Part shown: piece by piece, positions 44,089 through 53,922 of the stretch
How positions within the stretch are numbered: the first letter of the stretch is position 1
How the letters are laid out: every line of letters starts with the position of its first letter
Source: Portunus trituberculatus
Taxonomy: Eukaryota > Arthropoda > Malacostraca > Decapoda > Portunidae
Assembly: GCF_017591435.1 (NCBI RefSeq)
Contig: NC_059255.1
Coordinates: forward strand, 186,001 to 250,000
Length of the DNA: 64,000 nucleotides
Reading direction: 5' to 3'
Made by a program: the position numbers and the translations under genes
Notes under the pieces: model-generated
Databases searched by the model: none
What the model saw: the letters and a program-made list of their open reading frames with translations, nothing else
What the model was told of the DNA's origin: nothing

Positions 44089-44719
44089 CTACCATCACCT
44101 CCTCTGCTTGCTACCTCATTCGCCACCTCTCCACCTCCCCTTCCACGTCACCGTCTCATGAACCTTCCACGGCACCGTCTCATGAACCCTCCACGTCACC
44201 GTCTCATGAAGCCCGCTACTGTCCCAAAGTTGGATTCACGCGGCCCCATTCGACTCAACCGGAAGTGTTGCTTTCTGGAAGTCAGTCGAGGTCCAGGCTT
44301 CAACCAGTGAACACAACGTCTCTTCGACTACCGTAGGATCCACCTCATCAAGCACTTCACCACTGTGACACCTCATAAGTATCACTTCCCCTCGTCCCGT
44401 GTTTTTCCACATTGCCTCCATATAGGATTAGTATTATTGTTAGGTATTAAGTTGGGTTCTTTGTTATATTTATTTATGTGTTATATGTATGTGTATATCA
44501 GTTTCATATGTTTCATGTTGTATCTATGTGTATGTCAGTTTCATGTGTTTCATGTTATATATATATGCGTATGTCAGTTTCATTATTGGGATATTAAAAT
44601 AGCTTTTTAAAGTGCCCCTTTGCATTTCCTCACCAGTTCAACCTGCAGTGTTTTTCTTATTGTTATTGTTCACCGGCTCCCTGATGCCAAGCTTACCTGT
44701 TTAACCGGTGAACGTAACA
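44089..44719 (+). repeat. GMR-B LTR3, 5'-truncated
   Basis: Lacks the first 26 or so bases of the LTR (it starts ctaccatcacctcc straight after the polypurine tract) and a short segment near 44268. It ends CGGTGAACGTAACA like LTR2. It carries three caccgtctcatgaa repeats (44148-44215). Confidence 0.85.
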
Positions 44720-44723
44720 AGAC
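44720..44723 (+). repeat. GMR-B target-site duplication, right copy
   Basis: AGAC, matching 36986-36989; the satellite phase continues exactly (ttAGAC / AGACaaatagtg). Confidence 0.75.
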
Positions 44724-46203
44724 AAATAGTGTGTTTTGGTAGCATTTCTGTGTTTTGGTGGAAAAAAACTAAAAACTACTTAAATATAACGTTTTTCTTA
44801 ATTTCAATTAGGATTTTCTATACTAGCTTGTTTTCACCAATTTTATCGTTTTGAAGCAAAACAATGTAAAATGACGAATAAGGAAAATTTTCAACATATA
44901 TGGTGTTTTCCTTGGATTTCTGAGTTTCGTGCATAAAATGCTGGAATACACGAAAATAACCCTTTTTTTTTTTTTATATATTTCAGATGCTTAGACAAAT
45001 AGTGTGTTTTGCCTGCATTTCAGAATTTTGGTGCATAAAACGTTGGAATACAGCAAAATAACCCCTTTTTGACATATTTCACTTCCTTAGACAAATAGTG
45101 TGTTTTGCCTGCAATTCTGAGTTTTGTTGCCTAAAACGCTGGAATACACCAAAATAACTTATTTTTGACATATTTAAGTTCCTTAAGAAATAGTGTGTTT
45201 TGCCTGCAAATCTGAGTTTTGTTGCATAAAACGCTGGAATACACCAAAATAAACCTCTTTTTGACATATTTTAGTTCTTTAGACAAATAGTGTGTTTGGC
45301 ATGCAAATCTGAGTTTTGTTGCATAAAACGCTGGAATACTCTAAAATAACCCCTTTTTTAACATATTTCAATTCCTTAGACAATTAGTGTGTTTTCCCTG
45401 TAATTCTGAGTTTTATTGCATAAAACGCTGGAATACACCAAAATAACTCATTTTTGACATATTTCAGTTCCTTAGACAAATAGTGTGTTTTGCCTACTTT
45501 TTCAGAGTGTTGGTGCATAAAACGCTGGAATACACCAAAATAACCCATTTTTTATTATAACAGTTCCTTAGACAAATATTGTGTTTTCGTAGCTTCTGTG
45601 TTTTGGTGGAAAAAAGCTAAAAACTACTAGAAATACCAAGTTTTTGTTAATTTTACTTTGGATTCTCTATACTGTACTAGCTTGTTTTCATCAATTTTAT
45701 CGTTTTGAAGCAAAACATTGTAAAATGACGAATAAGCAAAATTTTCAATCGAGATAGTTTTTTTCATAAAACACCTTAAAAACACATAAATAATACATTT
45801 TATCAAATATAGTGTTTTGCCCGCATTTCTGACTTTGGTGCATAAAACGCTAGAATACTCCAAAATAACCCATTTTTTATAATTTCAGTTCCTTAGACAA
45901 ATAATATGTTTTGCCTGCATTTCTGAGTTTTGTAACATAGAACGCTGGAATACACCAAAATAACCACTTTTTGACATTTTAGTTCCCTAGACAAATAGTG
46001 TTTTTTGCCTGCAATTCATTGTTTTGTTGCATAAAACGCTGGAATACACCAAAATAACCCATTTTTGACATATTTCAGTTCCTTAGACAAATAGTGTGTT
46101 TTGCCTGCATTTCAGAGTGTTGGTGCATAAAACGCTGGAATACACCAAAATAACCCGTTTTTTTCATATTTCAGTTCCTTAGACAAATAATGTGTTATAG
46201 TAG
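44724..46203 (+). repeat. Satellite array, right block and array border
   Basis: Continuation of the same satellite, same orientation, with spacers near 44845 and 45700. It ends at GYP-C (…ataatgtgttatagtag). No satellite is seen anywhere to the right, so this is the visible edge of the array. Confidence 0.93.
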
Positions 46204-46902
46204 TGTACCGAGTAGCAGTACTGGAGTGGGATTATTACCCACTATTAGGGTATTTATTTAGTCCAAATCCTCATCTTCCCTTTCATATGTGTAGCTAGGA
46301 ATTCTTATATAGGGAGTCCCTGTAGGGGGAAAAGGGAGATGATGTATGGCTGCGTGCGCAGTCATCATGGCTGCCACCTTATAAGGTGAGGAGCGTGGTG
46401 GCTTCGCCGTCAGAACATCACCCCGCTCTCGTCTCGAGGTACACTCTCCAACATTCTCCAGGAAGAGCTGCAATACGCAACGTGGTCTGATAAGAGCAAC
46501 TCATGAGATAAATACTATGTTTACAGCACCGTTCCTGTGGAACCTTCTGCCACTTCCAGCACAGCAGGCCCAACCAGGCAGAGACACAGAGAGAGAGAGA
46601 AGCAGGACGCCGTGAGAGACGGGCCGCCATTTTTACCTCTCGGGACGCCACCACACGCATCCTCACGCCCTCTCATCTACAGCTGAGTTACCCACGGTTT
46701 CCCCCCCATAGGTCTCCCATCTTATAGGTAGACCAGGTAGGAAGTTACATGACTGTGATGAGTTGTTATTGAATTATTATTTTGTTAAGCTTGGTGTGTT
46801 CATCCCTCCCCCCTTGGATTCGTTACATCTTTCTTTACTCCCCTTACTCGGCCTAAGCTTCACTTAGGCCCAGTACAAGAGACTGAGCCTCACGAGGGTT
46901 CA
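46204..46902 (+). repeat. GYP-C 5' LTR
   Basis: Starts TGTACCGAGTAGCAGTACTG, identical in order to 51776 onward for the first 212 bp. The 3' border (ggttca, about 46902) is inferred from the primer site a few bases later, because the 3' LTR is truncated. Confidence 0.72.
46362..46419 (+). repeat. GYP-C inverted repeat, arm 1 (in LTR)
   Basis: 58 bp, reverse complement of 46925-46982 with one mismatch. It contains the self-palindrome accttataaggt. Confidence 0.9.
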
Positions 46903-46909
46903 GTTTAGA

Positions 46910-46927
46910 TGGTGGCAGCAGTGGGAT
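46910..46927 (+). promoter_or_regulatory. GYP-C primer binding site (tRNA-Leu type)
   Basis: TGGTGGCAGCAGTGGGAT begins with TGG and fits the 3' end of animal tRNA-Leu (…CCCACxGCTGCCACCA) closely. The tRNA identity is recalled, not searched. Confidence 0.65.
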
Positions 46928-46982
46928 GTTCTGAGGGCGAAGCCACCACGCTCCTCACCTTATAAGGTGGCAGCCATGATGA
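46925..46982 (-). repeat. GYP-C inverted repeat, arm 2 (in leader)
   Basis: Reverse complement of 46362-46419, starting within the last bases of the primer site; spacer of 505 bp between arms. Confidence 0.9.
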
Positions 46983-47003
46983 GAGAGGCAACAGATAGTT
47001 AAA

Positions 47004-47701
47004 ATGCGTGTGGAAGCCCCATTAGCGTTACTGGTGCAAACGGTAGTGGGAAAGAAAGTAACCTGGGCACAATTTAAGCAATATCTTACAAAGGAGCTCA
47101 CTGACCAGAATGAGGAAAGGTTATTTGATTCTCTGAATGATTTAAAATATTCGGTGCAAGACGACCCCATCGAGTTTATGACAAGGTCGAAATGTAAACT
47201 AGCTTTGGTTACCGTAAGGACCGATGCTGATGACGTGCCGTCTCAGGAAAGATTGATAAAGAGCAAACTAATAAAAGGAATGCCGAGAGACTGCAGGGAA
47301 AGACTAGAACTGTACCTGGACGAAAAAGTATCGTTAACCCTGACCAAATTAGATACTGAAAGACTAGTTGTAATGACTCGGAAAGAGAGTAGCATACGAG
47401 CGGTTAGCCCGGCCCCAGCCCACCTACCGACTGCCCTGCGAGCGGCGGCGGCGACTACACCCCACCCGGCCGCCACATTAACACCACCCGCTAGTAGATT
47501 AGACCGGGTAGATCAAAGATTACAGCAATGGCGCAGAAGAGAGAAATACTGCCCATATTGCTGAGCTACTAACCACTCAATAGCCGAGTGCTATAAAAGA
47601 CCACAACCTGGCTCCTGTTATGATTGTTTACGGCTCAATTGTCGGCGCGGCCATCCATCGTGCCCCGGTAAAGTAAACACAACACGGAATAGGATGTTAT
47701 G
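47004..47701 (+). pseudogene. gag: GYP-C Gag
   Basis: A Gag-like helical region (TWAQFKQYLTKELTDQNEER, DPIEFMTRSKCKL, RLIKSKLIKGMPRDCRERL) is followed by an Ala/Pro-rich linker and two knuckles, CPYC-stop-ATNHSIAEC and CYDCLRLNCRRGHPSC. The first knuckle is interrupted by TGA at 47562-47564. A second TGA lies at 47699-47701. The protease frame is the same phase, so Gag and Pol were probably one frame. The N-terminus looks short (the ATG at 47004 lies 20 bp after the inverted repeat), so part of Gag may be missing. Confidence 0.75.
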
Positions 47702-48830
47702 ACAATCCCTGGTAATCAGTGTAGATATCAATAACCATGTACTCGAAGCAATGTTAGATACTGGCAGTGATGTTTCACTAATTAAGATCAGTGTAATTAA
47801 TGAAATGGGAATTCCAGTGAAACAAAGTTCAAAGATTCCCCCTTTGCAAGGAATCACCGGTAAGCAGATCAGAGTATTGGGCCAAGCTTATGTAACAATA
47901 GCCAGTAACAGTAACCATCCCATCATTGCTCAAGTAGCGGTCGTTCCCGATGAATATCTCAAAACACACGTATTGTTGGGAATGAACACGATCGGTCAGT
48001 CAACTCTCACTCTAGATCACCAAGCTAAGCGGATTCATTGGAACAATCTTGTTTATCCCTTAGTATTCGTGGAAACACCATATGGAAAAGTCAGGATGGT
48101 GAGAAAAGAACCTCAGTCTCCCTCTCATAACCAGCGCTTCGGTAGAGTAACAACCAAAACACTAGTGGACTGTTACGAAACGACCCTAGTGGAAGTAAAA
48201 GTAAGTGAGGAACCTAATACCGTAATAATGATTGAGGCTAAACATGCCTGTGTTCAAGATGGATTGCCAACTATAATGCGAGTGACTGAAACACGCACTG
48301 TTTTCATCCCCGTCATTAATAACACCAAAGTTAGGTTAGTGTTACGACCAGGAACCTTACTGATAAAGTATGAAATAATAGACGAGGGACAAATAGAGAT
48401 AGAAGACTCACCCCTGACCATCGCTAAAATAAGTGAAGCCATCGGGCCAGAAAATGATTGTGTGCCCACAAACCAAACCCGGTGGGAAAAGCTCAAAGTA
48501 ATTCTCGACTCGCGAGACTGGTCACATCTAGAAAAAGAGCAAGAGCTTAGTTTATTTCAGCTCATTCAGAAACATCAAAAATTATTTATCGTACATCCTG
48601 GCGAATTAGGACTAATACAAGCAGATCCAGCCCACATTCAGGTAGACGATCCAACACCCTGTCGTACACCACTCTATCGATACCCAGAGAAAGCGAGAGA
48701 AACTATACAGCAGATTCTACATGATTTAGAAGGTAACAGAATAATTGAGAATTCCACAGCAGCATGGTTATCTCCGATACTTTTAGTAAATAAGCCTAAT
48801 GGAGAAAAAAGACTCTGTCTTGACTATTGA
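47702..48830 (+). pseudogene. pol: GYP-C protease and RT N-terminal part
   Basis: Retropepsin MLDTGSDVSLI (catalytic DTG near 47754) with the second motif VLLGMN. A linker of about 200 residues follows, then RT entrance blocks TPLYRYPEKARETIQQIL and WLSPILLVNKPNGEKRLCLDY. The frame stops at TGA 48828-48830, at the position where gypsy RTs have a near-invariant Arg (DY-R-K), implying a CGA to TGA transition. Confidence 0.85.
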
Positions 48831-50063
48831 AAAGTAAACAAACAACTAACCATGGATATTCATCCTTTACCCAAACTTGACGAGCTAGTAGAAAGTGTGT
48901 CAGGCAATGATTATTACGCCACCTTAGATATGCGTGAAGCGTATTATCAGGTCGCACTGGACTCGGCGAGTAGAGATCTCACGACGTTCAGTGACGGTGT
49001 CTCGCTTTATAGGTTTAGACGCTTACCTTTTGGGTTAAGTTGTTCCCCAGCGATATTTGCCCGACAAATGAACCCCGCATTAGCTCCCTTACTTAAAGAA
49101 AACTGGGTTAAGAATTACCTGGATGATTTAATTGTTTATGCTACAGATTATACCACCTTAATCCACAGATTGGATAGATTATTCAGCCACTTAGCATCTG
49201 TAGGGATTAAACTAAATTTATCCAAGTGTAGCATTGGGCAGAGACAAGTAAAGTTCCTCGGGCACATTGTATCCAAAGAAGGCTATAAACCAGACCCAAG
49301 TAATGTGGAGGCCGTAAAACAGATGAAACCTCCAACTAACGTGAAAGAGACCCGTAGGTTTATAGGAATGGTGTCGTTCTATCGAAGACACATTGAAAAC
49401 TGCTCCAAGATACTGGCCCCATTAACCGAGCTCACAAAGAAAGGAACGCCGTTCTATTGGACAGGTGAATGCCAGAAAGCTTTTGAAACGCTGAAGGAGA
49501 AACTAATACACTCTCCAGTACTAGGAAAAGCCGATCTCAATCGAGAATTTGTCCTCGAGACGGATAGTAGTGCCACACATGTAGGGGCAGTGTTGATGCA
49601 GTATCATGGGAAAGAACCAAATGTCATAGGATATTTTTCGAAGAAGCTTAGACCAGTGGAGACTCGATATTCAACAACAGATCGGGAAGCGTTAGCTGTA
49701 GTACTAGCCTGTAAAAAATTTCACCATTATCTATGGGGTGTCCGAGTTTTAATTCAAACTGACCATCAGCCACTAGTCTCAGTTTTCCGCCAACGAACAA
49801 AATCTCCACATATGAACAGATGGATTCTGGAGATGCGTGATTTTCAGTTTAAAATAGAGTACAAAGCAGGCAGGAAGAATGTAGTGGCCGACCAACTGAG
49901 TCGCCCTGTTCAGGTAGTAAATGTGGTAGGTCAAGATTCATTTCTAGGTTTGACCACCGATGAATTCATTCAAGCTCAGATAGCAGAACCTAGATGGAGA
50001 GAGATGAAGGAATATTTAGAAGGAGGAAGAATACCACGTGCCAGATACTCCCTGTCATTTTGA
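48831..50063 (+). pseudogene. pol: GYP-C RT palm/thumb and RNase H
   Basis: Same phase as the upstream frame. Motif A YATLDMREAYYQV, motif B PFGLSCSPAIFARQM, catalytic YLDD (NYLDDLIVY, near 49120), LGHIVSKEGYKPD, RRFIGMVSFYRRHIENC. RNase H: LETDSSATHVGAVLMQ (Asp), TDREALAVVLACKKF (Glu), QTDHQPLVSVF (Asp), KNVVADQLSRP (Asp). All catalytic residues are in place over about 400 codons. A frameshift near 50030 leads to the integrase frame. Confidence 0.9.
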
Positions 50064-51291
50064 ATCAGTTTATTGTTCACGATGGAGTGTTATATTACTC
50101 CAAACAAAAGAAAGATGGAACCATCCTATATTTATTGGTTGTACCCCAGACACTAAAGAAACAAGCTATTGTATTGGCCCATGAAAAGAGTCTGGACATT
50201 TAGGACAACTAAAACCATGTTAAAAGCTGAAGAATATTTTTACTGGCCAAATCAAAGATCAGACATAAAGAAATTTATCAGAGAATGTATAATTTGTCAA
50301 CAATGTAAAACTGCACCAGCTTTACAAAAGACATACCAGGAATTGCCTCCTGTAAATCAACCTTTGGAAAGAATTAGTATCGATATTACTGAAATGACTC
50401 CAGCCAGAGGAGGTTATAAGTACGTATTAACCATCATAGATCACTTTTCAAGATTTGTAAAGTTGGTGAAGTTACGGTCCAGACACGCTGAGGAGGTAGT
50501 TAGGGTTATTAAGAGTTACTTGGGAGACTATGGGGTACCGAAGGTACTCTTAGCTGACAATGCGTGCGAGTTCCGCTCACAATTGTTGACAGAACTCTGT
50601 CGTACGCATGGGATAGAGATGGTGTTTTCCACCCCATACCATCCATGTGGGAACTCTATCACCGAACGGTTACATCGAACCATGAAGTCAGTGCTAGCGT
50701 CTCTCGGGAAAGGACAACCGCACAGGTGGTCCGAGTGCCTCACGCAGTGTCAGCAGATCCTTAATGCGGCCGTACACGAGACCACTGGCGAACAGCCCTA
50801 TTTCCTTTTCTTCCGGCGCCATGCTCCTCGCTATGTGGGAACTACTTTGCCCCAGGTGGACGATGAAATAGACATTAATACAGCCTTGGAGGCAGTGAGA
50901 CAATCATCCCGTGCAAATAGCAGGAAGTGGTTAGCTAGAGCGAACATTGGCCGGAAGGACCAAAGAGTCGAGGTAGATGATTTGGTGTGGATAAAAGGAA
51001 CAGTTTGGTTCGTCAGCTGATAGAAAACTTGGTCTCAAGTGGATTGGACCGTATAAGGTTAAAAAGGTGAATTTAGATGGAGTGTCATATGAAGTGGAAA
51101 ATGTGTTCAATGGCAAAATACTCCATAGAGCAGCTGACCGAGTGAGAAAATATGTAACTGATGAAGGGTACGTGGTAGACATGGAAAAAATTGTAGTGCC
51201 TTCCGATGAGGAGGAAGAAGACAATGGGGTAGAGGAGCCCAGACTGACTCGTGAGAGACGGCCAGTGAGGAGATTTATAGAAGAATACTAA
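50031..51291 (+). pseudogene. pol: GYP-C integrase and C-terminal tail
   Basis: Zinc domain in two frames (FIVHDGVLYYSKQKKDG, VLAHEKS; then EEYFYWPNQRSDIKKF, CIICQQC), with a frameshift near 50200. The core in 50169-51020: ISIDITEMTP (first Asp), LLADNACEF (second Asp), TPYHPCGNSITERLHRTMKS (Glu), VDDLVWIK. A frameshift near 51000 follows, then KWIGPYKVKKV (GPY/F module) and an acidic plus basic tail ending RRFIEEY at 51291. All three catalytic residues are retained. Confidence 0.88.
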
Positions 51292-51580
51292 GTGTATAGA
51301 CATCCCTAGGGACATTGGAATCTTGTGACTGCCCTATACTTCTTTTGCAGCTACATCAGACCCGCTGCTGGGAAAGGAGACCGCCACTGTTGGGGGTGGC
51401 TGGAATGTTCAGGAGGAGGGGCCTCCTGAATCCAGTCCCCACAGAATAAGGCCTTGGAGAGGACTACGTCGGCCTCTACTCCGCCCCTGTACGCCTGGAC
51501 TGATGGGAAGTGGGTGGCGCAACACCAACTGGGAGGTCAGGTCCTGCCGGACCGGTAGAGACGTCAAGGTCTCGCACTAA
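51292..51580 (+). other. GYP-C post-integrase non-coding segment
   Basis: GC-richer than its surroundings. It contains a splice-acceptor-like run (cttcttttgcag at about 51339-51350) and a small hairpin, TCAGGAGG-aggggCCTCCTGA, at 51408-51428. Function unknown. Confidence 0.4.
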
Positions 51581-51787
51581 GTGGAAATTGTAGAGTGTGA
51601 AATGTTGAAACGAAGGGCAGTAATACCACAGATACCCTGGACACTGTATATAGCTCTAAATGGTTATGTGTGCTCACGGTGGTGTATCGCGATTACGTGG
51701 ATTGTTATGTGTGTGTTACTTTTTTGTTGTTGTAAAAGAGAAGACGAGGATTTGTTTTCCCTGAGGAAAAAGCCATGTACCGAGTAG
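51581..51787 (+). CDS. Small ORF with one membrane segment after integrase
   Basis: A 68-codon frame starting just after the GC-rich segment and running 12 bp into the 3' LTR. It has a hydrophobic segment of about 20 residues (WCIAITWIVMCVLLFCCC, near residues 33-50) followed by a basic/acidic tail KREDED, the layout of a membrane anchor with a short cytoplasmic tail. Its position, after integrase, before the polypurine tract and downstream of a possible splice acceptor, is that of an envelope-like third ORF. It is far too short for a complete envelope protein. It may be a relic or a chance frame. Confidence 0.35.
   Translation: MEIVECEMLKRRAVIPQIPWTLYIALNGYVCSRWCIAITWIVMCVLLFCCCKREDEDLFSLRKKPCTE
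51762..51775 (+). promoter_or_regulatory. GYP-C polypurine tract
   Basis: Purine-rich ctgaggaaaaagcca immediately before the 3' LTR; weak, interrupted by the final cca. Confidence 0.45.
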
Positions 51788-51987
51788 CAGTACTGGAGTG
51801 GGATTATTACCCACTATTAGGGTATTTATTTAGTCCAAATCCTCATCTTCCCTTTCATATGTGTAGCTAGGAATTCTTATATAGGGAGTCCCTGTAGGGG
51901 GAGAAGGGAGATGACGTATGGCTGCGCAGCAGTCATCATGGCTGCCACCTTATAAGGTGAGGAGCGTGGTGGCTTCGCCGTCAGAAC
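51776..51987 (+). repeat. GYP-C 3' LTR, truncated by hAT
   Basis: Matches the first 212 bp of the 5' LTR with few differences (gcgtgcgcag versus gcgcagcag, gatgatg versus gatgacg). It stops at gtcagaac exactly where the hAT inverted repeat begins. Confidence 0.88.
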
Positions 51988-52183
51988 CAGTGTTGCAAGT
52001 AATGGTACAATTGTACCAAAATTATACATTTTGACAATGCTCGTACATTCTTACGCTCAGCAAAATTGGTACAAAATAGAATTGTCAGATAAAATTTGAT
52101 ACTTTTTACCGTTTTGGGAACAAATTTGATACTTTTGGCTGTCCTAGACAGCATTTTTTTTTACAAGCTTGGCCAGCCAAAAA

Positions 52184-52399
<216 letters not shown>

Positions 52400-52401
52400 G
52401 C

Positions 52402-53922
52402 ATTGGTAGTGAGAGTCTGAAGGAGATAGTGGAACTTTTACAAACTAACAAATATGCAATACTTGTTGATGAAAGTACAGATATATCAACAACAAAGCAG
52501 TTAGCCATTGTTGTTAGAGTATTGAACTTTAAAAGAACTGTTGATGATAAATTTCTACAACTGTTGGATGTAGAAGATTCCAGCGCTGAAGGTTTATTTC
52601 AGCTTTTAAATAAATTTTTGAAACAAATGGTATCCCATTTTCAAATATGCCGGGTTTTGCTGCAGACAATGCATCAGTCATGATGGGTGAAATGGGAGGG
52701 TTAAAGGCAAAACTCCTTCAGAAAGTACCTGATTTATTTGTAATTGGATGTATTTGTCACTCTTACATCTGTGTTCCTCAGCAGCTTGCAAAAAGCTCCC
52801 AAAGCAGTTGAGGAATTGTGTAGAGACATACATGTCTACATAAATCATAGCCCAAAGCGGCTCATCAAGTTTCAAGAATTTCAGGAATTTGTTGATGTTG
52901 TATCACACAGAATTCTGACTGCTAGCCAAACAAGATGGCTTTCTTTAGAATCAGTAGTTAATAGAATTTTAGAACAATGGCCGGCACTCATCCTTTTCTT
53001 CCAAGCAGAAGCCTTGGAAGCTAGTGTAAAGTCTGCTGCAGCAATACTTGATGCCCTTAACAATCCTATTTACAAACTTTATTTCTTTTTTAAGTTATGT
53101 TTTGCCTATCATCAACAAGATGAACAGAGAATTTCAGAGTGAAACTGTTATGATTCATCTTGCTTACTCCAACATTTGTGCATTTTACAGGACCATTCTA
53201 GGTAATTTCATTAAAAGGAATTATATGAAAAGCAAGTCAGATCCTTTTGATATTAACTTCCATGATCCAAATAATTTTTTGCCTGAAAGTGAATGGAATT
53301 TGGGCAGTAAAGTTGAAACCCTAATGAATGACCAAAATATACAAAAGAGAATAGGATCAGATTTTAACACTTTCAGAGTTTGTTGTCTGAATTTTTACAT
53401 TGAACTGTCAGGACAAATTAGTAAGGGGTTCAAAGGCCTAGGTGGTGTATTCCTCTACTAAAAGCGTGTGACCCTGCTGTTGCTCGCGTAACTGGAGTTA
53501 AAAGTTTGGTACCACTCTTTAGTAAATTTCCACAATTGATAAAAGAGTCAGAATATGATCAATGTAATGATGAGTGGAGATCCCTCACTTTTCATGAAGC
53601 AGTGGCACCCATCACTTCAAATAACCCAGCTGAGTTTTGGTGTTCTGTCAAGGAAATCAAGAGCAGTGATGGAACACCTATATTTTCAAAGCTTGCAAAT
53701 TTCATGTTAAATTTACTTGTTCTTCCACACTCCTCAGCTGCAGTTGAAAGAATATTTTCTCAGGTCAAACTTATAAAAACAGATCACAGAAATAGACTAA
53801 ATACCACAACAATGAATGGTCTTTTACTGACCAAAGGAAGTGGCGGGTCTGTGAACTGCTATGAGTGGGAGCCAAGCAGTGCCATGGTAAAGAGTTCTGA
53901 AACTGTATTCAGAGAAAAGTGA
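52402..53922 (+). pseudogene. hAT-family transposase, broken
   Basis: Three or more frames. The first holds the catalytic region LVDESTDISTTKQLAIVVR (first Asp in DESTD) and LLDVEDSSAEGLFQLLN to 52683. After a shift near 52630 come the second catalytic block FAADNASVMMGEM and GCICHSYICV. The next frame 52760-53080 has APKAVEELCRDIHVYINHSPKRL, SQTRWLSLESVVNRILEQW and LNNPIYKLYFFF. The frame 53080-53461 has YRTILGNFIKRNYM and EWNLGSKVETLM. The frame 53506-53922 has SEYDQCNDEWRSL and the C-terminal dimerisation signature LPHSSAAVERIFSQVKLIKT. It resembles the ZBED/SCAN-associated hAT transposases. The BED finger and N-terminus are missing. Confidence 0.85.

Larger units (their letters stand above)
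36990..44719 (+). mobile_element. GMR-B: second Gmr1-like Ty3/gypsy element with three LTRs
   Basis: Layout: LTR1 36990-37664, internal A 37665-41533, LTR2 41534-42180, internal B 42181-44088, LTR3 44089-44719, all in the plus direction, with a single 4-bp target duplication (AGAC) outside the whole. Internal A carries a Gag start, a deletion, then integrase, RT and RNase H in that order. Internal B starts within the integrase C-terminal region and repeats the 3' half of A with separate lesions. An LTR-internal-LTR-internal-LTR array inside one target duplication is best explained by unequal recombination between two copies of the same insertion, followed by deletion. Integrase again precedes RT. 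Confidence 0.85.
46204..51987 (+). mobile_element. GYP-C: Ty3/gypsy LTR retrotransposon with conventional domain order
   Basis: 5' LTR 46204 to about 46902, primer site at 46910, Gag, protease, RT, RNase H, integrase, then about 480 bp of non-pol sequence and a truncated 3' LTR (51776-51987). Protease-RT-RNase H-integrase is the usual Ty3/gypsy order, unlike GMR-A and GMR-B in the same window. The lesions are in-frame TGA codons and three or so frameshifts. The 3' LTR is cut by a hAT transposon and no target duplication can be read. Confidence 0.87.

Noticed and set aside
1..46203. CENP-B box in the satellite monomer
   Set aside because: The block aaacgctggaatacacc lacks the essential TTCG and CGGG positions of the box.
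46258..46666. Minus-strand ORFs in the GYP-C 5' LTR
   Set aside because: They overlap an LTR and its inverted repeat; no domain or conservation.
51581..51787. Complete envelope gene in GYP-C
   Set aside because: Only 68 codons with one membrane segment; kept as a low-confidence small ORF instead.
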